A DNA stretch of 64,000 nt from an uncultured Prevotellaceae bacterium. GTDB taxonomy: Bacteria; Bacteroidota; Bacteroidia; Bacteroidales; Bacteroidaceae. The DNA lies in NCBI GenBank assembly GCA_947167935.1, contig CAMVJU010000003.1, positions 86,534 to 150,533 on the forward strand. The letters are read 5' to 3'. Below are positions 54,452 through 64,000 of the stretch, one piece after another (the stretch's first letter is position 1; each line of letters opens with the position of its first letter). The position numbers and the translations under genes are program-made. The notes under the pieces are model-generated. The model saw only the letters and a list, made by a program, of their open reading frames with translations, did no database searches and was not told the DNA's origin.

Positions 54452-56497
54452 TTAGTTGATGAGGAAGATTTTCGTCTTTCCCTTATAGGTACAGGTAACG
54501 GTGGCGCGTCCATCCACGATGGAGCCAACCTTGCAGTCTACGCCGGGCACAGAGGCCGTGGCCTTCACCTGAGAGTTGGCATTCAGCGGTGCGTAGACCT
54601 GATAGTGGGTCAGGTCAGTGTAGCCGTTCTGGTTGGTAGTGCGGACGGGCGTGTCGGGGATGAGCAGACGCTGGCCGTCGACGGTTATAGTCACCTCAGG
54701 CACGACGGGTGCCGTCAGCGGCTGGCCCATCTTCGAGAAACCGATGCCGTGGAGGTCGAAGAGACCTTGCGGGCGCTGCGGCTGCTGCGGACGGCGGCCT
54801 CCCCACTGGGGCTGCGGCGGTGCAGGAACCTCGGGGCCTTCTGTCACGAGATAGATGGCGTGCTTGCCAGTCAATCCTTCGACGGCTGGCACACGAATCT
54901 TGTACATCATGGCAGCCTTGGGTGCGTCGGCGGGAATGTCGAAGACACCAATCTCCTGACCCTTCCAAGGATCATCCATCAGGACGTGAATCTTGAAAGC
55001 CCCCTTGCCGCCAGATGACAGGTTCAGACAGAGCAGAGTGCCGTCACCGGCCTTGGTACCCTCGAAAGCGGGCAGGCCGTTGGCGCTCTGTGCCAGACCA
55101 CCGAAGCCGAAATATTTGAAGCCCACAATGCCGCCGTTGGTGATGCCAACGAGATCCATCGAGTTGTTCCATACGTCGAAGTTGTCCTGCATCCACTCGT
55201 TGCTGTTGGTGCCGCCATTCACAAAACAGGCGATACCGGCAGAATAATACTGGTAGGGGGGCAGACCGAAAATCTGGAAGCCTTCGCTGGTCACCTCAGC
55301 GCCGGTGTAGGTATTGCCGTCAGAGGCAGCAGCTACCCACTCATTATTCTTAGTATAGGGGTCGTAGCCAGTGATGGTCACTTTACCGCCCTTGGCCACT
55401 GGCTTCTTGTCCCACGTAATCTTCACGGGAGCCACCATAGGCTGACGGGCATTGCCGAAACCACGTGGCGGACGGTGATAGAACACGTACCACTGGCCAT
55501 TGATTTCCTGGATGGAGCCGTGGGTGTTGTGGCCAAAGTTGGTGGTGATGAGCTTTCCACCGTCCTGACCGACTACCACACCGCGTGAGTCAACCAGCAC
55601 GCCGCCTGAGCGCCAAGGGCCGAGGGGTGAGTCGCCGAAGGCATAGCGCAGGGCTGAGTTGGTGTTACCCAGGCCGTACTCCTTGCCTGAGTAGCCAGAG
55701 AACACCATCACGTATTTGTTGCCTACTTGACGGATAGATGAGGCTTCGAAGAAGTTGAAGTCGAGCGGATTTTGTCCTTGATACAGGGCTTTATATTCGC
55801 TGCCTTCTCTGTCGAGCAGACGGCCGTCGGCGCTGCTGGCAGGTATGAAGGGGTCAATCAGCTCAGTACCCTCGCGCTTTGAGTACATCGTGTTCTGGTC
55901 GAGCTCACAGGCTGTGCTGTGCTGGAAACCGTAGAACACGTAGGCGCGGTAGCCCTTGTTGAAGTCGGGGTCTTTCTTGTTGGTGATGTTCTCGACGAAC
56001 ACAGAGGGGTCGAAGTCGATGAGTGAGCCAGGCAGGCAGCGCGCACCGTCCTCAGTTAGGTTTACGGGTACGAAGGGCCCGTCGGGGCGGTCTCCCTTGC
56101 ACACCATTGGCGTGCGGCCCCAGCCACGGCTGTGCGGATAGAGCCAGTAGGTCTTCTTGCCTGTCGTCTTGTCGACGATTTCCACCAGGTCGGGAGCATA
56201 CATTGTGTCCCATTGTCCGTTGACGTACCAAGAGAAGATGGGGCCTTCGTCACGCCATCGCGTCAGGTCTTCGACGGGTGCTGACCATGCACGGACATCG
56301 TTGCCGCAGTATTGCGTATAATGGGTGTCGTGTGAGCCAATGATGTAGGCGCGCTTCTTTCCAGGATTGTCAGGATCGTCAAACACGCGAGGCTCACCAT
56401 CGGGTACATGCTCCCACAGGGGCAGATAGGGGTTTTGCGCCAGAGTCAGAGCGGCGCAGCTCATTGCGAGTGTGATGCTCAGAAACAGTCTTTTCAT
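54452..56497 (-). CDS. GH43 family glycoside hydrolase
   Basis: DDPDNPGKKRAYIIGSHD, TMYAPDLVEI, NFFEASSIRQVGNKYVMVFSG, GHNTHGSIQEINGQWYVFYHRPP. Confidence 0.88.
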   Translation of the reverse strand: MKRLFLSITLAMSCAALTLAQNPYLPLWEHVPDGEPRVFDDPDNPGKKRAYIIGSHDTHYTQYCGNDVRAWSAPVEDLTRWRDEGPIFSWYVNGQWDTMYAPDLVEIVDKTTGKKTYWLYPHSRGWGRTPMVCKGDRPDGPFVPVNLTEDGARCLPGSLIDFDPSVFVENITNKKDPDFNKGYRAYVFYGFQHSTACELDQNTMYSKREGTELIDPFIPASSADGRLLDREGSEYKALYQGQNPLDFNFFEASSIRQVGNKYVMVFSGYSGKEYGLGNTNSALRYAFGDSPLGPWRSGGVLVDSRGVVVGQDGGKLITTNFGHNTHGSIQEINGQWYVFYHRPPRGFGNARQPMVAPVKITWDKKPVAKGGKVTITGYDPYTKNNEWVAAASDGNTYTGAEVTSEGFQIFGLPPYQYYSAGIACFVNGGTNSNEWMQDNFDVWNNSMDLVGITNGGIVGFKYFGFGGLAQSANGLPAFEGTKAGDGTLLCLNLSSGGKGAFKIHVLMDDPWKGQEIGVFDIPADAPKAAMMYKIRVPAVEGLTGKHAIYLVTEGPEVPAPPQPQWGGRRPQQPQRPQGLFDLHGIGFSKMGQPLTAPVVPEVTITVDGQRLLIPDTPVRTTNQNGYTDLTHYQVYAPLNANSQVKATASVPGVDCKVGSIVDGRATVTCTYKGKTKIFLIN

Positions 56498-56519
56498 GGT
56501 TGTTTTAGTTTTTTTTTAG

Positions 56520-58724
56520 TTATAGTTTTGCGTTTTTCTCTAATTTCCAGCCTTCGCGCTGAAGCAGCAGCGGATTGTTGCCCTTGAACATACGGGCGGC
56601 TTTGCTGTCGCCTTTCAGCTGCCAGTCAAGCCAGGCCAGAGCGGGGACGGTGAACTCGCCGCCGTGAGGCTGACGATAGGTGCCGCCGTGGCCAACGGGA
56701 TAGTTGACGGCGCAGGCGGGTACGTGCTTGATGCGGTGGAAGTCGTCCATGCCGTTACCGTAAGCAATGTCGGTCTCACCGCCGAGGATGTAGATGATGG
56801 GGGTGTGTATCTCCTCCAGCTTCTCCTTGGGAGGCATGGGCATACCGCCTACGGCCTGGTTAGCGTTCTGCTGGTTGAAGAGGCCGCTGTTACAAATCAT
56901 CAGCGTGGTGATACGCTTGTCAGCGCAGTTGTAGAGGGTCTGCAGGCCTCCGCACGACATACCTGCTGCACAGATATGCTTCACGTCAATCTTCTGATAG
57001 TAAGGCGACTGCGGGTCGGCATTCTGGGCGATGGCCCAGTCGATGGAGGCAATCTGCTGCTCTGTGGTTGACATCGGGCCGCGGTAGGGTTTCTCCTCCA
57101 AGGGAATGTAACCCGTGGCGATGACAAGATAGCCGTGCGATGCGATCTCATTGAGGAACTTGTAGTGCTCCCAAGGTGAGTCGGTGCAGGCTCCGTTGCC
57201 CCATACAAGTACGGGCAGGCCCTTCTTCTTGCTGAAGGCTGACAAATCCTGCGGAGCGAAGACGGTGTGTGCTGGCAGCGTCGGCTCTTCCTTCATCACG
57301 GCCTTGTAGGCGCCGGTGCCGCCGTCCTCAACGATGCGTGACTTCACGCCGCCCATCTCCCACCAGTCGAAGTTGAAGAGCTTCGGGCCCTTGCGGCCTT
57401 TGAAAACGAGGTAAAGGTCACGATTTGCGACTGGAGCGGTGAGAGGTGTGCACTCGGCGGTGAGTGTCTGCCACTGCTCCCAGCCGCCAGTGCCAGGCAC
57501 GTTCAGTGTGCCGAGGAGCTCACCTCCGAGGCTGTCGAGATGCAGCTCAATCTGTCCGCCCCTGAGGCCGCTGGCCACGCGTGCCGTGAAGCTGGTGGGC
57601 CAGGCAGCGCCGAAGTCCACATTCTGCAGCTTGATATAGTCGCCGTTATGGATATCGGTGACGTAGACGCCGATGGCATCGTTCTGCTCTGTCTTCAGGC
57701 CTTTGGAGAAAGCCATCGTCTCAGCCTCTACACGACGGTAAGGACTGAGGGCATCAACGGGTTTCACGCCTTCGTCAGTAGGCAAGATGGTGGGGAAGCT
57801 GCCGTCAGCATTGTACTGGAACTCTTCCACGGCAACGCTGCGTCCGAAGCCGCCGCCGTTAGGCAGCTTGCCTGTGTGATAGAAGAAATAGCTGTGTCCT
57901 TTGTAGTCGGCCACGCCGCAATGGTTGGTGAACGAGTTGGTCTCGCTGAGTGGCATAATCTCACCGGCATATTTCCATGGGCCGGTAGGCGACTGTGCCG
58001 TGCTGTAGCTGATGTGTTCAGGCACGCCGCCGGCAGCATAGAGCAACTGGTAGGTGCCGTTGCGCTTTGTCAGCCACGGGCCTTCCACATAGCTGTCCTG
58101 GTATTTCTTGCTCGGCTCACGCCTGCCCATCATCGGGCCGCCAAAAGCTTCCTCTGTCATGTCGAGCTTGCCCAGCTCACCGCTGTAGGAAATCATGTCG
58201 CGGTTGAGCTTCAGGTAGTAGCACTGCGGGTTACCCCACATCAGCCATGCCTGGCCGTCGTTGTCGATGAAGACGGTGGGGTCGATGTGATCCCATGAAC
58301 CGTTTTCAAAGAGGGGCTTTCCGATGGCATCCTTGAAGGGACCTGTAGGCGTGTCGCCTACTGCTACGCCGATGGCCATGCCGCCGGAGAGCTTTGAGTG
58401 GGCGCAGATATACCAGTAGAACTTGCCGTTGCGGGCTACACACTGCGAGGCCCATGCACGGTCGTCGGCCCAGGAAAAGCTTTCCAAGGCGAGCGGTGAG
58501 CCGTGGTCGGTCCAGTTCACCATGTCGGTGGTGGAATACACGCGCCACTCCTGCATCCAGAAGAAATCGGCGCCGTCTTCGTCATGGCCTGTGTAGACGT
58601 ACATCGTGCCATCGTGTACCATGGGCGCAGGGTCGCTGGTGCACCATGTCTGCACGAAGGGATTCTGTGCCTTTGCGGCTACGGCTGCCATCAGGCAGCC
58701 ACAGATGATTGTTGCTTTCATCAT
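56520..58724 (-). CDS. GH43 - CBM6-like - alpha/beta hydrolase (esterase) fusion
   Basis: N-term: SDPAPMVHDGTMYVYTGHDED, WDHIDPTVFIDNDGQAWLMWGNP, YVEGPWLTKRNGTYQLLYAAGG; CBM6-like RRVEAETMAFSKGLKTEQ; C-term AAGMSCGGLQTLYN nucleophile elbow and GHGGTYRQPHGG. Confidence 0.88.
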   Translation of the reverse strand: MMKATIICGCLMAAVAAKAQNPFVQTWCTSDPAPMVHDGTMYVYTGHDEDGADFFWMQEWRVYSTTDMVNWTDHGSPLALESFSWADDRAWASQCVARNGKFYWYICAHSKLSGGMAIGVAVGDTPTGPFKDAIGKPLFENGSWDHIDPTVFIDNDGQAWLMWGNPQCYYLKLNRDMISYSGELGKLDMTEEAFGGPMMGRREPSKKYQDSYVEGPWLTKRNGTYQLLYAAGGVPEHISYSTAQSPTGPWKYAGEIMPLSETNSFTNHCGVADYKGHSYFFYHTGKLPNGGGFGRSVAVEEFQYNADGSFPTILPTDEGVKPVDALSPYRRVEAETMAFSKGLKTEQNDAIGVYVTDIHNGDYIKLQNVDFGAAWPTSFTARVASGLRGGQIELHLDSLGGELLGTLNVPGTGGWEQWQTLTAECTPLTAPVANRDLYLVFKGRKGPKLFNFDWWEMGGVKSRIVEDGGTGAYKAVMKEEPTLPAHTVFAPQDLSAFSKKKGLPVLVWGNGACTDSPWEHYKFLNEIASHGYLVIATGYIPLEEKPYRGPMSTTEQQIASIDWAIAQNADPQSPYYQKIDVKHICAAGMSCGGLQTLYNCADKRITTLMICNSGLFNQQNANQAVGGMPMPPKEKLEEIHTPIIYILGGETDIAYGNGMDDFHRIKHVPACAVNYPVGHGGTYRQPHGGEFTVPALAWLDWQLKGDSKAARMFKGNNPLLLQREGWKLEKNAKL

Positions 58725-58740
58725 AGCTGTTGTTGTGTTA

Positions 58741-59358
58741 TTAGGTTGTTTCGAATATCTTAAAAGTATAGCCTTGCTCCTGGAGCCACTCAATGCTCTG
58801 GGGCAAGGCTGTGCGTAGTTTGTCGATGGCCTTCAGTGAATCATGAAAGGTGATGATGGAGCCTGGTCGGGTGTAACGCTTTACATTGTTTAGGATGTCT
58901 TCAGCGGTCATCCACTTGGAATAATCACGTGTGACCAGGTCCCACATCACCACCTTGTATTTTCTTGATAGCCAAGCATACTGGCTGAGCCGCATCCAGC
59001 CGTGTGGCGGGCGCATATAGTGGCTGTGTATGTAGGCGTTGGCTTTCTCTACATTGTACATATACTCCTTGATGCTGTGACGGAAGCCGCTGATGTGGTT
59101 GTGGGTGTGGTTGCCCACCAGATGACCCTCGGCCTTGATCTGTTCAAACAGCTCAGGATATTTTCGTACGTTGTCGCCCACCATGAAGAAGGTGGCCTTG
59201 ACGCCATAGTGGCGCAGCGTGTCAAGGAGGAATGGCGTGGATTCAGGAATGGGGCCGTCGTCGAAAGTCAGGTATACTGAACGTTCTCGACGGTCCATTC
59301 TCCATAGGGCTTTCGGGTAGAGCCAGCGGAGGTATATGGCTGGTTGCTCGATAATCAT
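58741..59358 (-). CDS. Polysaccharide deacetylase (NodB homology)
   Basis: VYLTFDDGPIPESTPFLLDTL, GNHTHNH, RPPHGWM. Confidence 0.93.
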   Translation of the reverse strand: MIIEQPAIYLRWLYPKALWRMDRRERSVYLTFDDGPIPESTPFLLDTLRHYGVKATFFMVGDNVRKYPELFEQIKAEGHLVGNHTHNHISGFRHSIKEYMYNVEKANAYIHSHYMRPPHGWMRLSQYAWLSRKYKVVMWDLVTRDYSKWMTAEDILNNVKRYTRPGSIITFHDSLKAIDKLRTALPQSIEWLQEQGYTFKIFETT

Positions 59359-59371
59359 ATTGCCTGATTCC

Positions 59372-62300
59372 TCAGCGTTGTTTTAATTGTCCGCCTTTAC
59401 TGATGAATTTCTTGAGCAGATCCATTTGCTGCTCCTCAAGTGCTTCTGCCTTCTTGCTGTCTATGGTGGCATAGAAGCTCCTGATGTAGCTCAGGAATTG
59501 GAAGTGCATATCACATTCGCTATTGTAATCCTTCATTACTTCATCTTTAAACGACTCATAGTAAGTCAGATACTGAGTGGAGCGCTTCCACAGTCCATCG
59601 AGGATGGGACGGGCCTTCTCGGCGATGGTGGAGTCGTTCTGGCCTAAGCGGATGTAGAGCTGAGCTTCAAAGAGCGACGATTCGTCGTAGGGAACATTCA
59701 CTGCCGGCAGCTCCTTGTCGAGCTTCTCCAGCACCTTCAGGGCCTTATCGTATTTCTCGTCGGCCAGCTGCATCAGGGAGTCGACGGCCTCATTATATCG
59801 CTGGTCGCCAGCGTTGAAGCCAGTCTTAGCCTCCACTCCGTCCTCACTGTACACACCTCCTACATAGTCGGACTGGTCGAGCAGGTCATCGCCTTCATTC
59901 ACAAGCTCAGTGGCAAGGTCGACCATCAGACGGCGGTGGGTACGGCACATACGCAGGACGGTTTCGTCAAGATAGATGCCCGGTGTGCTGACGCCTCCGA
60001 ACTTGAAGCGTTCCATCACGTTCTTGTAGGTCTTTTCCGTGTCATAGTTGGTCATGCCGGGTTCCGTCGTGGTGTAGGGCGTGAGACGATAGACAAGGCC
60101 CTCCTGTACGAAGTGGTTGCCGAGGTTCATGAGGTTCTCGCCGCCAACGGTCATGGCCACATAGATAGGCCGCTCCCAGTTGCAGTTGGCCAGCAGCTCG
60201 AGCATCATCAGCTTGCTCTTCGTGAGGTAGCGCATGCCGTGGAGTGAGATGGCCATACGGTCGGGGATGCTGTTGAGGCTGTCGGCATGTGTCTTGAGGC
60301 TGTCGCCCTGGATGAGCATACCGCTGCGCAGCACGGCTTCCTTGTCGATGGTGATGAAGACGGTGTCGGTGGGGATACAGTGGTAGTCAGGGTTGATGGG
60401 GTCTTGCACCCAGTATTTCAGCACGTTCTTCAGCTCGAAGGGATCGTCGCCCCATGACTGGCGGGCCGCATCGGGCGTCTCTTGGTAGATGGCGCGAATC
60501 TGCTCCTTAAACTGTGGTATGACGGGCACGACGTCGTTGGTACCCGACACATAGTTCAGTCGGGGCCAGGTGATAGGCAGGCCCGGCGAGTCGTATGCCG
60601 GACGCACCATCTGGTCTATGTACCAGTCGGTGCTGAGGTAGCTCAGGTTGCACACACGGGCATCGGTCCTGAAGCCCTCGGTGTCCTGGTTGTACCACAA
60701 GGGGAAGGTGTCGTTGTCGCCGTTGGTGAAGATGATGGGGTTGCCCTCATCCTGTAGCGACATCAGGTAGTTTTGGCCGAAGTCGCGGCAGGTGTAGCGG
60801 CCTGAGCGGTCGTGGTCGTCCCATGTCTGCGAAGCCATCTGTATAGGCACTATCAGACAGACCAGCGACGCGATGGCGGCCAGTGCCAGACGCATCTGCT
60901 TGTTTTGGTTCTTGATCACTTTATTCAGCCAGCTGATGATGGCTGCCACGCCCATGCCGCACCAAATGGCGAAGGCATAGAACGAACCGGCGTATGCATA
61001 GTCGCGCTCACGGGGCTGATAGGGTGTCTGGTTGAGGTAGATGACGATGGCCAGGCCCGTCATGAAGAACAGGAAGAACACCACCCAGAATTGCTGGATG
61101 CCCTTGCGGCCTCGGCTCAGCATCTGCCAGAAGAGACCGATGAGTCCCAAGATGAGCGGCATACAGTAGAACACGTTGCGGCCTTTGTTGTTCTTCAGCT
61201 CGTCGGGCAGCAGCGACTGGTCGCCGAGGAAGTAGTTGTCGATGAACGAGAAGCCGGTGAGGACATTGCCGTGTTCACGCTCACCATTGCTGCCCTGTAT
61301 GTCGTTCTGGCGGCCTACGAAGTTCCAGAGGAAGTAGCGCCAGTACATATAGTTGCACTGGTAGGAGAAAAAGAACTTTATGTTGTCCCAGAAGCTGGGA
61401 ATGGTGATCTTCTCGCCGGGATAGAGTTTCGAGTCGACATCCGAACCGCTCAGACCGCCTATCCATGACTTGTAGAAGCAGACGTGGCACGTTCCGTAGG
61501 AGCCGCTGCACAGCTGGTCGTCAGTATGTCCGGGAGCTTTCTGCGATGAGTACATGCGGGGGAAGAAGACGTTCTGCGAATAAACGGCCTCCATCTTGTG
61601 GTCGGCAATGAAGTATTCGTCGGGATCGTCGGGATGCACCTTCTCCTTCTGCTGGTAGATGGGAGCCTTCTCGTTGATCTTCTGATAGCCTTTGTCGTCA
61701 ATCTCGGGCTCCGAGGCGAAGGTCTGGCCGTAGAACAACGGACGGTCGCCATACTGGTCGCGGCTCAGGTAGCTGCCGAGCGTAAAAATGTCCTCGGGCG
61801 AGTTCTGGTCCATCGGCGGGTTGGCGCTGGAACGGATCACGATGACGGCATACGTCGAGTAGCCGATCATCAGCATCAGCATGCAGAGCAGCGTCGTGTT
61901 CTTCAGACGAGCCGAGATGAGGGGCATCGGATTCTTGATGCTGCCTCGACGGTAGAACAATGCCCAGGCAACAATAGCCAGCACGATGATGCCGATGATG
62001 AAGGCGCCCCAGCCATAGCCGTAGAACGGGATGCCCAAGAGGCCGAAGCCGCAGAGGAAGGCGATGTTCTGGCGCTTCCAGTTCTTCTCGGTGGCATGCT
62101 GTGTCTCGTAGATGGCCCAGATGACGCTGCCGATAAGCAGCACCATGTAGACATAGAGACCCGTGTTGAACGGCATGTGCAGGGTGTTGACAAAGAACAG
62201 CTCAAACCATCCGCCCACGGTGATGATGCCGGGCACCACGCCATAGAGTACAGCGGCGAGGATCACGAACGAAACGAAGAGGGCGAACAGGGCGCCCTTG

Positions 62301-62944
62301 GCATTGGCGTTGGGGAAGCGCTTGAAGTACCACACCAGCACGATGGCGGGCAGGCACAGCAGGTTCAGCAGGTGGACGCCTATCGAGAGGCCCGTCATAT
62401 ACATAATGAGCACCAGCCAGCGGTCGGCATGCGGCTCGTCGGCGTGTTCTTCCCATTTCAGGATGAGCCAGAACACCACGGCGGTGAAGGCCGAGGAATA
62501 GGCGTAGACCTCACCCTCGACAGCCGAATACCAGAACGTGTCGCTGAACGTATAGATGAGTGCACCCACCAAGCCCGATGCCTCGATGGCGATGAGCTTC
62601 GGCGTGTCCAGCTCTTCCCAGCGGTTGATGAGCAGTCGGCGCACCAGGTGCGTGATACTCCAGAAGAGGAAGAGGATACATGCAGCCGACAGCAGGGCGC
62701 TCATCGTGTTCACCATGCGTGCCACCTGGGCAGGGTCGCTGGTGAACTGCGAGAACAAGTTGGCCGTCAGCATGAAGAAGGGTGCGCCGGGCGGGTGGCC
62801 GACTTCCATCTTATATCCGGTGGTGATAAACTCAGGACAGTCCCAGAATGAGGCCGTAGGCTCGATGGTGGAGCAATAGACGAAGGCGGCGATGAAGAAA
62901 GTCAGCCAGCCCATAATATTGTCCACTAAGCGGAATTGTTTCAT
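59372..62944 (-). CDS. DUF2723 multi-TM protein (PMT-like glycosyltransferase family)
   Basis: N-term NIMGWLTFFIAAFVYCSTIEPTASFWDCPEFITTGYKMEVGHPPGAPFFML; multiple TM segments; soluble C-terminal region. Confidence 0.9.
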   Translation of the reverse strand: MKQFRLVDNIMGWLTFFIAAFVYCSTIEPTASFWDCPEFITTGYKMEVGHPPGAPFFMLTANLFSQFTSDPAQVARMVNTMSALLSAACILFLFWSITHLVRRLLINRWEELDTPKLIAIEASGLVGALIYTFSDTFWYSAVEGEVYAYSSAFTAVVFWLILKWEEHADEPHADRWLVLIMYMTGLSIGVHLLNLLCLPAIVLVWYFKRFPNANAKGALFALFVSFVILAAVLYGVVPGIITVGGWFELFFVNTLHMPFNTGLYVYMVLLIGSVIWAIYETQHATEKNWKRQNIAFLCGFGLLGIPFYGYGWGAFIIGIIVLAIVAWALFYRRGSIKNPMPLISARLKNTTLLCMLMLMIGYSTYAVIVIRSSANPPMDQNSPEDIFTLGSYLSRDQYGDRPLFYGQTFASEPEIDDKGYQKINEKAPIYQQKEKVHPDDPDEYFIADHKMEAVYSQNVFFPRMYSSQKAPGHTDDQLCSGSYGTCHVCFYKSWIGGLSGSDVDSKLYPGEKITIPSFWDNIKFFFSYQCNYMYWRYFLWNFVGRQNDIQGSNGEREHGNVLTGFSFIDNYFLGDQSLLPDELKNNKGRNVFYCMPLILGLIGLFWQMLSRGRKGIQQFWVVFFLFFMTGLAIVIYLNQTPYQPRERDYAYAGSFYAFAIWCGMGVAAIISWLNKVIKNQNKQMRLALAAIASLVCLIVPIQMASQTWDDHDRSGRYTCRDFGQNYLMSLQDEGNPIIFTNGDNDTFPLWYNQDTEGFRTDARVCNLSYLSTDWYIDQMVRPAYDSPGLPITWPRLNYVSGTNDVVPVIPQFKEQIRAIYQETPDAARQSWGDDPFELKNVLKYWVQDPINPDYHCIPTDTVFITIDKEAVLRSGMLIQGDSLKTHADSLNSIPDRMAISLHGMRYLTKSKLMMLELLANCNWERPIYVAMTVGGENLMNLGNHFVQEGLVYRLTPYTTTEPGMTNYDTEKTYKNVMERFKFGGVSTPGIYLDETVLRMCRTHRRLMVDLATELVNEGDDLLDQSDYVGGVYSEDGVEAKTGFNAGDQRYNEAVDSLMQLADEKYDKALKVLEKLDKELPAVNVPYDESSLFEAQLYIRLGQNDSTIAEKARPILDGLWKRSTQYLTYYESFKDEVMKDYNSECDMHFQFLSYIRSFYATIDSKKAEALEEQQMDLLKKFISKGGQLKQR

Positions 62945-63002
62945 TGGATATTGTTGTGTGAGAAATGTTTATTGTTGAGTGACTTGTTCGTTGCTCATTA
63001 AA

Positions 63003-63869
63003 TTATAGGCAGATGCCGAAACTGAGCTGGTGCATCTTTGGGCCGCGGTCTTTCTTGAAGAACTCCATGGGGCAGTATTTGCAATAGATGGCGGGCAGGT
63101 TGGGCACTTCAATCCTCACATAGCCGTCCACGGTGAAGGGGTGCTGGCCTATCTTCTTCGTCTCTACCTCATAGTCTTCGCCATCCAGCTCATAGTGACG
63201 CTGTCCGGTGGCAACTACGTTCCAGTTGACAATAGCACCGAGTGTGATGCTCCAGTCCTGCTTCTTGTCAAAATAGTGGGTGTAGAGCAGGGGCAATTGT
63301 ATAGCAAATACGTTCAATGAGGTGCTTCTTTCTTTCATGTCGGGAGCATAGGGTTGCAGATGCATGACGTCATTATCCTTCTTCCAATGTGTCTCGTCGT
63401 TCATCGCGTAAGTTCTCCAGTTCAAGCCCCAACCGATGCTCCACTCGTTCTGATTGCCGTAGGGGTGCCAGTCCCAAGTAGAGCCGATGCCAATCTCAAA
63501 CGAGGGCCACACTTTGAAGTCGTACTCTTCGGGTGCATCGAGTGCGGCGTTCAGGCCGATGTTGACGTGGAAGGAGTGGCTCCATTTCGTTTCCTTGCCG
63601 TTCTTTTTGATGGCAATCTTGTTGAAGTCCCTTACGTTTTTCAGAGTGCGGCGCACGGCATTGGTGTCGGGTATGCTGATGCGCTGCATGTAGTGGAAGT
63701 CTGGGTCTTCTTTTGTGCCGCTGATAACAATGCGCTGCACGGTGTCGCGCGTTTCAATCTTCACCTTTTTGGCATCTTCGATTACGAGCGTGTCGTTCGC
63801 TTCAATGGCTAAAGCCGGTGTTGCGATGCATCCGAAAAGGATGGCAGTAACGATGTTCTTCATTTTCAT
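63003..63869 (-). CDS. Predicted outer-membrane beta-barrel protein
   Basis: Signal peptide MKMKNIVTAILFGCIATPALA; alternating aromatic strands. Confidence 0.6.
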   Translation of the reverse strand: MKMKNIVTAILFGCIATPALAIEANDTLVIEDAKKVKIETRDTVQRIVISGTKEDPDFHYMQRISIPDTNAVRRTLKNVRDFNKIAIKKNGKETKWSHSFHVNIGLNAALDAPEEYDFKVWPSFEIGIGSTWDWHPYGNQNEWSIGWGLNWRTYAMNDETHWKKDNDVMHLQPYAPDMKERSTSLNVFAIQLPLLYTHYFDKKQDWSITLGAIVNWNVVATGQRHYELDGEDYEVETKKIGQHPFTVDGYVRIEVPNLPAIYCKYCPMEFFKKDRGPKMHQLSFGICL

Positions 63870-63890
63870 CTTATCTTAATATTATATTCC

Positions 63891-64000
63891 TTATTTGTTC
63901 TTTTTTTCTGACTGTCTCCCAACCTCTTTCCACAGCTCATACTCATCGTCCCAGTCGCGCTGGTCCTCGATGCGCTGCATGATTTCTGCCGACAGCGGCG
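63891..64000 (-). CDS. Truncated CDS (3' end only), unknown
   Basis: Open frame ...PLSAEIMQRIEDQRDWDDEYELWKEVGRQSEKKNK*. Confidence 0.5.
   Translation of the reverse strand, partial: PLSAEIMQRIEDQRDWDDEYELWKEVGRQSEKKNK

Noticed and set aside
57430-57480. Possible heptamer array (ctctcaccgct on minus strand) in the GH43-esterase gene
   Set aside because: Only one or two loose matches (TAECTPLTAPVANR); indistinguishable from chance.
61598-62851. Long antisense ORF (417 aa) opposite the DUF2723 gene
   Set aside because: Composition-driven shadow ORF; low-complexity His/Glu/Val-rich translation with no signal peptide or family motif, fully inside a well-supported gene.
60-64000. Diversity-generating retroelement or phage defence island
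   Set aside because: No reverse transcriptase, template/variable repeat pair, nuclease, restriction-modification or toxin-antitoxin gene was recognised.

Overview
Chromosomal window from a Bacteroidota member, probably Prevotella/Segatella-like. Grounds: SusC/SusD pair, TTG-N19/20-TAnnTTTG promoters, DUF4421/DUF2723/DUF1846 families, and Prevotella-style protein tails. Content: housekeeping genes (rsgA, NOL1/NOP2/Sun rRNA methyltransferase, ribH, recF, DUF721, rarA, menB-menC-menE); a PorE-like TPR/PD40/OmpA lipoprotein; a cobalamin-dependent methyltransferase cluster with an unusual UroD-like + homocysteine-methyltransferase + B12-binding fusion; a 3363-aa LamG/Fn3-rich secreted protein; a pectin-type SusCD locus with a pectate lyase; a GH67/GH43/GH43-esterase hemicellulose cluster; and a scarred intergenic region at about 31.7-33.1 kb. 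No rRNA, tRNA, CRISPR array or intact mobile element was recognised. The most interesting signal is a set of short heptanucleotide tandem arrays, (TCACCTC)n, (TTCACTA)n, (GCATTAA/TTAATGC)n and (GTTATTG)n, embedded in-frame in conserved genes (rsgA, porE-like, rsmF-like, recF, metH-like fusion, menE, menC, the giant protein, a lipoprotein signal peptide). Because the period is 7, every frame of one strand encodes the same cyclic heptapeptide (e.g. SPLTSHL), while the opposite strand of a pure array hits a stop in every frame. Internal arrays lie in the open orientation. A second unexplained family is a 21-bp-phased GGAGGCTCC repeat at three intergenic loci. All calls were made by reading; no alignments or searches were run.
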